A stretch of DNA of 64,000 nt from Pseudomonas endophytica (GTDB lineage Bacteria > Pseudomonadota > Gammaproteobacteria > Pseudomonadales > Pseudomonadaceae): contig NZ_LLWH01000001.1 in NCBI RefSeq assembly GCF_001411475.1, forward strand, positions 1 to 64,000, read 5' to 3'. Position numbers and translations under genes: made by a program. The notes under the pieces were generated by a model. It was not told the origin of the DNA. It worked only from the letters and a program-made list of their open reading frames with translations, and made no database searches. This document shows positions 58,427 through 64,000 of the stretch, piece by piece (positions within the stretch are counted from its first letter, which is position 1; every line of letters begins with the position of its first letter).

Positions 58427-59125
58427 ATGACTTACAGCGTTTCACCTATCGGTTTTGTGCGCTCCTGTTTCAAGGAGAAGTTTGCCATCCCCCGACAACC
58501 CCAACTGGCGCCCGCTGCCCGAGGTGTTTTGGAGCTGGTTGCGCCCTTTGACCAAGGTGATGCCGTACAAGGCTTGGAACACGTCAGTCATGTCTGGTTG
58601 TTATTTGTGTTTCACCAAGCGCTGGAAGATAAACCTCGACTCAAGGTTCGTCCTCCACGGCTGGGCGGTAACAAGTCGATGGGCGTGTTTGCAACACGCG
58701 CCACTCACCGCCCCAATGGTATCGGTCAATCAGTGGTCAAGTTGGATATGGTTGAGCCCAATCGTCTGCACATTTCGGGTATTGACCTGCTAGACGGTAC
58801 GCCGATTCTCGATATCAAGCCGTATGTGCCCTACGCCGATATGATCCACGCCGCCAGCAACAGCATGGCCAGCGCGGCCCCGGTACTGATTCCTGTGGAG
58901 TGGGCTGAAACAGCCTTGCACGAGGCGCACGGCCACGCGCTGCGTTTGCAGGAGCCGCTGGTGGCGCTGGTTGAGCAATGCTTAGCCCAAGACCCACGCC
59001 CGGCCTACCAAACACCTACGCCACAGCGTGAGTACGGCGCACAGTTTTGGGATCTGGACGTACGCTGGCATTACCCCGAGCCGGGAGTAATTCGTGTAAT
59101 CGAGGTGGTGCTCGCCGAGCATTAA
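58427..59125 (+). CDS. trmO: tRNA t6A37 N6-methyltransferase TrmO (TsaA)
   Basis: 232 residues starting MTYSVSPIGFVRSCFKEKFA (58427). TrmO signatures: PIGFVRSCFKEKFAIPRQP, GLEHVSHVWLLFVFHQALED, RATHRPNGIGQSVVKLDM and YVPYADMIHAA. Methylates threonylcarbamoyl-A37 using SAM in a beta-barrel fold. Confidence 0.93.
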   Translation: MTYSVSPIGFVRSCFKEKFAIPRQPQLAPAARGVLELVAPFDQGDAVQGLEHVSHVWLLFVFHQALEDKPRLKVRPPRLGGNKSMGVFATRATHRPNGIGQSVVKLDMVEPNRLHISGIDLLDGTPILDIKPYVPYADMIHAASNSMASAAPVLIPVEWAETALHEAHGHALRLQEPLVALVEQCLAQDPRPAYQTPTPQREYGAQFWDLDVRWHYPEPGVIRVIEVVLAEH

Positions 59126-59176
59126 GTTCAAAAAACGCGAGACAAGGGACGTCGGTTCTTATGTCGCGCAGACAAT

Positions 59177-59216
59177 AAAAAGCCCGCTTTACCTTGAGGT
59201 AACGCGGGCTTTTTTA
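59177..59216. terminator. Bidirectional terminator between trmO and fpr
   Basis: AAAAAGCCCGC-TTTACCTTGAGGTAA-CGCGGGCTTTTTT, with T-tracts on both strands. It serves trmO on the plus strand and fpr on the minus strand. Confidence 0.93.
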
Positions 59217-59225
59217 CAGCGCTGA

Positions 59226-60005
59226 TTACTTCTCGACGAAGGCGCGCTCGATCAGGTAGTCACCCGGCTCACGCATGCGCGGCGATACAGTCAAACCGAA
59301 GCTGTTCAATACTTCGCTGGTTTCATCGAGCATGCTTGGGCTGCCGCACAGCATGGCACGGTCGTCCTGCGGGTTAATCGGCGGCAAACCAATATCACTG
59401 AACAACTTGCCACTGCGCATCAGGTCAGTCAGGCGACCTTCGTTTTCAAAGGGCTCGCGGGTCACGGTTGGGTAGTAGATCAACTTGTCACGTAGCGCTT
59501 CGCCGAAGAATTCGTTCTGAGGCAGGTGCTCAGTGATGAACTCGCGGTATGCAACTTCGTTGACGTAACGCACGCCATGGCACAGGATCACTTTTTCGAA
59601 ACGCTCGTAGGTTTCTGGGTCCTGAATGACGCTCATGAAAGGCGCCAAACCAGTTCCCGTGCTCAGCAGATACAGATGCTTGCCCGGCTTCAGATCGTCT
59701 AACACCAGCGTACCCGTAGGTTTTTTGCTGATGATGATCTCGTCGCCTTCTTTCAAATGCTGCAATTGGGAGGTCAGCGGACCGTCAGGCACCTTGATGC
59801 TAAAGAACTCCAAATGCTCTTCCCAGTTTGGGCTGGCAATGGAATAGGCGCGCATAAGCGGACGACCGTTAGGCTGTTGCAGGCCGATCATCACGAACTG
59901 ACCGTTTTCAAAGCGCAAGCCCGGATCACGGGTGCACTTGAAGCTGAAAAGGGTGTCGTTCCAGTGGTGAACACTGAGGACGCGTTCGTGGTTCATGTTG
60001 CTCAT
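59226..60005 (-). CDS. fpr: Ferredoxin/flavodoxin-NADP+ reductase
   Basis: 259 residues. FAD-binding MRAYSIASPNWEEHLEFFSI (RxYS), NADP-binding GTGLAPFMSVIQDPE and CGSPSMLDE; C-terminal AFVEK. AGGAGC precedes the ATG. Cytoplasmic electron transfer between NADPH and ferredoxin under oxidative stress. Divergent from finR, whose product activates fpr in Pseudomonas. Confidence 0.97.
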   Translation of the reverse strand: MSNMNHERVLSVHHWNDTLFSFKCTRDPGLRFENGQFVMIGLQQPNGRPLMRAYSIASPNWEEHLEFFSIKVPDGPLTSQLQHLKEGDEIIISKKPTGTLVLDDLKPGKHLYLLSTGTGLAPFMSVIQDPETYERFEKVILCHGVRYVNEVAYREFITEHLPQNEFFGEALRDKLIYYPTVTREPFENEGRLTDLMRSGKLFSDIGLPPINPQDDRAMLCGSPSMLDETSEVLNSFGLTVSPRMREPGDYLIERAFVEK

Positions 60006-60106
60006 GTACGGGGCTCCTAAATTCGCCAGCGCTGACTATGAGCGCGATTGCAGAGCATTCTAATGGCGACGACAATATCTGTTAACTGAATTATTAAGAT
60101 AAGGGT

Positions 60107-60123
60107 TATCGGTTATAACGATA
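60107..60123 (+). promoter_or_regulatory. Candidate FinR operator overlapping the finR start
   Basis: TATCG-GTTATAA-CGATA is a near-perfect palindrome with 5-base arms, ending at the A of the finR ATG. It fits the T-N11-A pattern expected of a LysR regulator. Its position suggests that FinR represses itself while activating fpr. The palindrome is seen; function is inference. Confidence 0.5.
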
Positions 60124-61049
60124 TGCGATTTACTCTCAGACAACTTCAAGTGTTCGTTACTGTCGCCCAACAAGAGAGCGTGTCTCGCGCTGCAGGCTTG
60201 TTGGCCCTTTCACAGTCGGCAGCCAGCACCTCAATCACTGAGCTTGAGCGCCAAACCAGTTGCCAGCTGTTCGATCGAGCGGGCAAACGCTTAAGCCTCA
60301 ATGCGCTTGGCCGCCAGCTATTACCGCAAGCCGTGGCCCTGCTGGATCAGGCTAAGGAAATCGAAGACTTACTCAATGGCAAGTCGGGGTTTGGCTCATT
60401 AACCGTGGGGGCGACACTGACCATTGGCAATTATTTAGCAACATTGCTGATCGGCAGCTTCATGCAGCAGCACCCGGAAAGCCAAGTCAAACTGATTGTC
60501 CAAAATACTGCGCATATCGTGCAACAAGTCGCGCATTATGAAATTGATCTGGGTCTAATCGAAGGCGACTGCAGCCACCCTGATATTGAAGTTCAAAGCT
60601 GGGTCGAAGATGAATTGGTGGTGTTTTGCGCACCTCAGCATCCGCTCGCGGCCCGCGGACATGCCACTTTGGAGGAGCTGACCCACGAAGCTTGGATTTT
60701 ACGCGAGCAAGGTTCTGGAACGCGCCTCACCTTTGATCAAGCCATGCGCCACCATCAAAGCGCACTTAACATCCGCTTGGAGCTGGAACATACCGAAGCG
60801 ATCAAGCGAGCAGTTGAGTCGGGGCTGGGCATCGGCTGCATCTCACGCCTGGCACTGCGCGACGCTTTTCGCCGGGGCAGTTTGGTGGCCGTAGAGACGC
60901 CAGACCTTGATCTGGCGCGGCAGTTTTTCTTTATCTGGCACAAGAAGAAGTATCAAACCTCTGCCATGCGCGAGTTTCTAGACCTATGCCGCGCTTTTAC
61001 CGCGGGAGTTCAGCGCAGCGACGAGATTGTTCTTCCTGCCATTGCTTAA
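60123..61049 (+). CDS. finR: LysR-family regulator FinR
   Basis: 308 residues. HTH at the N-terminus (MRFTLRQLQVFVTVAQQESV, LALSQSAASTSITELERQ), effector domain with LRLE-type ILREQGSGTRLTFDQAM. Divergent from fpr, the known FinR target in P. putida, where it responds to superoxide generators. The 3' end overlaps the convergent dgkA stop by 4 bases. Confidence 0.92.
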   Translation: MRFTLRQLQVFVTVAQQESVSRAAGLLALSQSAASTSITELERQTSCQLFDRAGKRLSLNALGRQLLPQAVALLDQAKEIEDLLNGKSGFGSLTVGATLTIGNYLATLLIGSFMQQHPESQVKLIVQNTAHIVQQVAHYEIDLGLIEGDCSHPDIEVQSWVEDELVVFCAPQHPLAARGHATLEELTHEAWILREQGSGTRLTFDQAMRHHQSALNIRLELEHTEAIKRAVESGLGIGCISRLALRDAFRRGSLVAVETPDLDLARQFFFIWHKKKYQTSAMREFLDLCRAFTAGVQRSDEIVLPAIA

Positions 61050-61408
61050 AGCAGAATCACAGCCCACACCACAGCAATCAGGGTTAGCACCACAAATTGA
61101 GCGGCGCTGCCCATGTCTTTTGCGTTTTTCGATAATGGATGCAAGTCGAGTGAGATTCGATCAATGGCAGCCTCAATCGCCGAGTTGAGTAGTTCGACAA
61201 TTAATGCCAGCAGACATACACCGATCAGCAATGCACGTTCTACCCGGCTCACATTGAGGAAGAACGTTAAGGGGATGAGTACCACATTGAGCAGTACCAA
61301 CTGCCGAAATGCCGCCTCACCCGTAAAGGCTGCACGTAGACCGTCCAACGAGTAACCGCCAGCATTCAAAATCCGTTTAAAACCAGTTTTACCCTTGAAA
61401 GGCGACAT
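61046..61408 (-). CDS. dgkA: Diacylglycerol kinase
   Basis: 120 residues starting MSPFKGKTGFKRILNAGGYS (61408). Three membrane helices. Active-site signature ELLNSAIEAAIDRIS. Phosphorylates diacylglycerol for phospholipid recycling. Followed downstream, in the opposite direction, by finR with overlapping stops. Confidence 0.95.
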   Translation of the reverse strand: MSPFKGKTGFKRILNAGGYSLDGLRAAFTGEAAFRQLVLLNVVLIPLTFFLNVSRVERALLIGVCLLALIVELLNSAIEAAIDRISLDLHPLSKNAKDMGSAAQFVVLTLIAVVWAVILL

Positions 61409-61482
61409 AGATAAGCAACTGCACAAAAAGTGAGAGGGAAAGCTAATTCACGCGGCGTCAAAAATGCGTGAAGCTTGGTGTT

Positions 61483-62133
61483 TTAATGGCTCGATATGGA
61501 TTCGAGCTGTTGCAGCAGCAGTGCGGCCTGAGTGCGGGTGCGAACACCCAATTTGCGAAATATCGCCGTTACATGCGCCTTGATCGTCGCTTCCGAAACA
61601 CTTAACTCATAGGCAATTTGCTTGTTCAGCAAACCTTCACACACCATGGTCAGCACCCGGAACTGTTGAGGCGTCAAGCTGGCCAAGCCTTCGCTGGCAG
61701 CTTTGGCCTCAGCCGAAACGATCACCTCTTCAAAAGCTTGAGGTGGCCAGGAAACATCACCCTCCAATACCGCACGGACAGCGGCCTGAATAACTTCCAT
61801 TGAACTGGATTTAGGGATGAAGCCACTGGCACCAAACTCACGCGAGCGCACCATGACCGATGCTTCTTCTTGAGCAGAAACCATCACCACGGGGATCTGC
61901 GGGTATTGACCGCGCAATAACACCAACCCGGAGAAACCGTAAGCACCTGGCATGTTCAAATCGAGCAGCACCAGATCCCAATCGGCCTTAATTGCCAGCT
62001 GCTTTTCAAGCTCGGCAATACTGGCAACTTCGACCAAGCGAACATCAGCGCCCAGACCCAACGCAACAGCTTGGTGCAAGGCACTGCGAAACAATGGATG
62101 GTCATCAGCAATCAGGATTTCGTATGTGGCCAT
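61483..62133 (-). CDS. erdR: LuxR-type response regulator ErdR
   Basis: 216 residues. Receiver: ADDHPLFRSAL, phospho-Asp in LVLLDLNMPGAYG, Lys in GFIPKSSSMEV. C-terminal LuxR HTH (LTPQQFRVLTMVCEGLLNKQ; LSVSEATIKAHVTAIFRKLG). Upstream of dgkA as in P. aeruginosa (PA3603-PA3604). ErdR regulates ethanol/acetate metabolism genes in Pseudomonas. No cognate kinase is adjacent. Confidence 0.9.
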   Translation of the reverse strand: MATYEILIADDHPLFRSALHQAVALGLGADVRLVEVASIAELEKQLAIKADWDLVLLDLNMPGAYGFSGLVLLRGQYPQIPVVMVSAQEEASVMVRSREFGASGFIPKSSSMEVIQAAVRAVLEGDVSWPPQAFEEVIVSAEAKAASEGLASLTPQQFRVLTMVCEGLLNKQIAYELSVSEATIKAHVTAIFRKLGVRTRTQAALLLQQLESISSH

Positions 62134-62434
62134 TTTTTAAATGATCCTGTTCTTCAGGCGGTTCTGGATTAATGCCAGTACCCGCTAAGGCAACTCGAGC
62201 AACAGTCCAAGGACTGCGCATCAAAAGGCAAGATTGACGCTAAAAGTCAGAGCGTTGTAAGCGTTTGAGCAGCATCTGTCGCCGAATCGGCGCCAAGCAT
62301 GCCCAGCCAAACCAGTAGGGTCAAGCGTAAACCTGACACCTAGGTGCAGTCGCAACTATTACAATGCCATCATTCAAATCGAATGTGGCTAACGGCTGAC
62401 TCCGCCTTAAAAATTGTAGCGCTACTTCTTTCGC
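62134..62434. other. Intergenic region between erdR and DTW gene
   Basis: About 300 bases with no supported gene. It holds the erdR promoter region and the end of the upstream gene. No clear terminator hairpin or repeat was seen. Confidence 0.45.
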
Positions 62435-63190
62435 CTATTGAGTCCTGTTCTGAGGAAGGTCTTTTACAAAAAACTCCAGTTCCTGATGCGCTGTACTTGA
62501 TTCATTCACGGGTAACTGATTTTTGGCATCTAGATAGTGCTGGCTGAACACATCGAAATACGCATCGAGAGCATTCGACGCCTCAGTATCGCCTGCTAGA
62601 TCAAGGCACAAACTGGCCACTTCCGCTGTGCACAAGTGTTCACTGCGCGTTGAACGGCGTAACCGATAGCGCGAGAGTTTTTCCGGTAACAGGCTCAAGA
62701 TCGGCAGCCCGTCGAGGTAAGGGCTTTTGCGAAAAATCTTACGGGCTTCGGTCCACGTAGCATCTAAAAGAATAAACAGCGGCCGCTTGGTGTTGTTGAG
62801 TTCAACGGTGTGCGTTACGCGCTCCGGTGCAACGTACTCGCCGGGAAACACCAGATAAGGCTGCCATTGTGGATCAGCCAATAGTGCAAGCAGGGCTTCA
62901 TCCGTTTCCGTGCGCGACCAGATAAAAGCAAAGTTGTCACTGACCACATCCGCGATCAACCAGCCGGTATTACTGGGCTTGAACACTTCCTTTTTGGTCA
63001 TCAACAGACACACGCCCGAGCGTGTGCTGACTTGGGGCCGCCATCTGCACAGGCAATGGCTTTCTATTACGCGGCAAGTAGAGCATCGCGGCGCACGTGA
63101 GCCGCGGGCCAAATAGGGTTTAGTGCTCTCCTCTTCACGCTCGTCTCGCAAACGGGCTACAGCGTTAGAGGAAAAGGTCATCAAGGTCAT
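62435..63190 (-). CDS. DTW-domain tRNA-uridine aminocarboxypropyltransferase (TapT-like)
   Basis: 251 residues. Zinc-type cysteines in CSTCRVIESHCLCRW (CxxC-x6-CxC), then the family DxTW motif as DATW (LFILLDATWTEARKIFRKSP). RYRLRRSTRSEHLCTAEVAS is also conserved. Modifies a uridine in tRNA with a 3-amino-3-carboxypropyl group from SAM. Start 63190 is the first ATG of the frame; no strong ribosome site. Confidence 0.87.
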   Translation of the reverse strand: MTLMTFSSNAVARLRDEREEESTKPYLARGSRAPRCSTCRVIESHCLCRWRPQVSTRSGVCLLMTKKEVFKPSNTGWLIADVVSDNFAFIWSRTETDEALLALLADPQWQPYLVFPGEYVAPERVTHTVELNNTKRPLFILLDATWTEARKIFRKSPYLDGLPILSLLPEKLSRYRLRRSTRSEHLCTAEVASLCLDLAGDTEASNALDAYFDVFSQHYLDAKNQLPVNESSTAHQELEFFVKDLPQNRTQ

Positions 63191-63410
63191 GGATTTTTAC
63201 TTACGGCAAAAACCGCTGATTCATTAGAGCTTGGCGAAGGAGCGGATTTAATAGGGAAAGGCGCGCAGTCTATCAGAGCCCGCCGGGGTATACGCCAAAC
63301 CCAAGTCGTGGGCATTTCCTGCCCCTCAATGCTGACCTATACTTGCGCGCCACTGAACGCATAGAACGATGATGGGTCAAAGCCAGCGTCACGCACATCA
63401 GGAGAGTTTC

Positions 63411-63824
63411 ATGTTGCGCACTATTATTCCAACCGTAGCCCTGTTACTGGCAATGCCTTTAGGCGCGCAAGCGGCCTCTCTTGCAGATTTCAATCTGAAC
63501 AAGTCGCTGCAAGCTACGGCAGAAGCTAGCAACGTAGGGACGCCGCGCGCTATAAACAATGACTTACTGGACAAAGGCTTCGTCGTAGAGGGGACTGTAC
63601 TGATCAATAATTTGGAAGCTAGCCCGAACATGGCTGCCCAATTGCGCTCGTCTCCAGAGCTGGCCGTTCCACAGTTAGGTCGCAGTGTTTGCGGTAGTCC
63701 TAACTTCCGCAAACTGATGGCTCGGGGAGCCACTATGCGCTTCAATATTTTGGAGTACGGAACCAACAAGCCCGTGCTGACCCAAGACATCCGCGCCGAG
63801 AACTGCCAACAACGCAAGGGTTGA
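63411..63824 (+). CDS. Exported protein of QSregVF family (PA3611-like)
   Basis: 137 residues starting MLRTIIPTVALLLAMPLGAQ (63411, AGGAGA upstream), signal cleaved after AQA. The mature protein matches the PF13652 pattern: LLDKGFVVEGTVLINNLEAS, QLGRSVCGSPNFRKLMARGA and EYGTNKPVLTQDIRAENC, with two Cys that could form a disulfide. P. aeruginosa PA3611 is a quorum-sensing-regulated secreted factor. Its role here is unknown. Confidence 0.75.
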   Translation: MLRTIIPTVALLLAMPLGAQAASLADFNLNKSLQATAEASNVGTPRAINNDLLDKGFVVEGTVLINNLEASPNMAAQLRSSPELAVPQLGRSVCGSPNFRKLMARGATMRFNILEYGTNKPVLTQDIRAENCQQRKG

Positions 63825-63837
63825 TAGCCCTTAGCCC

Positions 63838-63863
63838 GCACGCCGCTCGTTGTGGCGGCGTGC
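63838..63863 (+). terminator. Hairpin after the QSregVF gene
   Basis: Perfect 9-bp stem GCACGCCGC/GCGGCGTGC with an 8-base loop, no T tract; possible factor-dependent terminator. Confidence 0.5.
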
Positions 63864-63945
63864 ACGCTCCCTCTCCAATTCTTCATTTACATCAGCCAAT
63901 TAGCAGTTGCCATCGCTGACTTCTAAAGACCATCATCAAGGCATC

Positions 63946-64000
63946 ATGTTTGACACTCTGAGTGTTGGCGCCTCAATGATTGGCGGCGCGCTAAAGGATG
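63946..64000 (+). CDS. Unidentified CDS cut by right edge
   Basis: ATG at 63946 with AAGG upstream opens a frame MFDTLSVGASMIGGALKD to the end of the window. Only 18 codons are visible. No identity can be given. Confidence 0.35.
   Translation, partial: MFDTLSVGASMIGGALKD

Overview
The window is chromosomal DNA of a Pseudomonas, most likely from the P. fluorescens lineage (the P. fragi/lundensis group is a guess). The evidence is gene content and order. argP-argO-sodB-bifA, inaA-colS-colR, groEL-groES-fxsA, mprF-virJ with kup and rimO nearby, fpr/finR and dgkA-erdR are all arranged as in known Pseudomonas genomes, and typical Pseudomonas REP hairpins lie between many genes. Nothing was computed or searched, so identities rest on recognising protein sequence and motifs.

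Layout. 1-1530: N-terminal part of a giant DUF6543 (dermonecrotic-toxin-like) protein running off the left edge. 1745-6656: an alpha-ketoglutarate/dicarboxylate sensing and uptake module (histidine kinase, sigma-54 activator, MFS symporter) with a clear -24/-12 promoter. 7021-22805: accessory metabolism and regulation: a 13-residue-repeat exported peptide, a flavin reductase, an ABM monooxygenase, three LysR regulators of local genes, a ThDP decarboxylase, an MBL/oxidoreductase pair, pobA with its AraC regulator, a DHA2 exporter, a coiled-coil membrane protein, an epimerase, and argP/argO. 23003-25905: sodB and bifA.

26072-32348: an iron-type cell-envelope module of two imelysin lipoproteins, a di-heme oxidoreductase lipoprotein and a DUF1513 protein. 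It is split after the first gene by an AT-rich insert carrying a mannose-binding-lectin gene with an in-frame amber codon and a convergent 52-residue cysteine-rich lipoprotein gene. 32461-38613: inaA, ColRS, chaperonins, fxsA. 38694-47445: HugZ-like protein, SDR, DUF481 porin-like protein, ATL protein, ampG, proS, a lipoprotein, dinB. 47735-47811: initiator tRNA. 48068-54855: mprF-virJ (aminoacyl-phosphatidylglycerol synthesis and turnover), an internally duplicated acidic-loop protein, and kup. 55166-63824: rimO, GNAT, a pseudouridine-synthase-like protein without the catalytic Asp, DUF1456, trmO, fpr/finR, dgkA, erdR, a DTW-domain tRNA enzyme and a QSregVF-family secreted protein. A further CDS starts at the right edge.

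The most promising under-described items are the interrupted lectin plus small lipoprotein inside the imelysin cluster, the duplicated-domain protein at 52146-52688, the 13-residue repeat peptide at 7021-7278, the REP elements that changed gene boundaries (55-bp direct repeats around one, the dinB stop codon inside another), and the apparently inactive pseudouridine-synthase paralogue.
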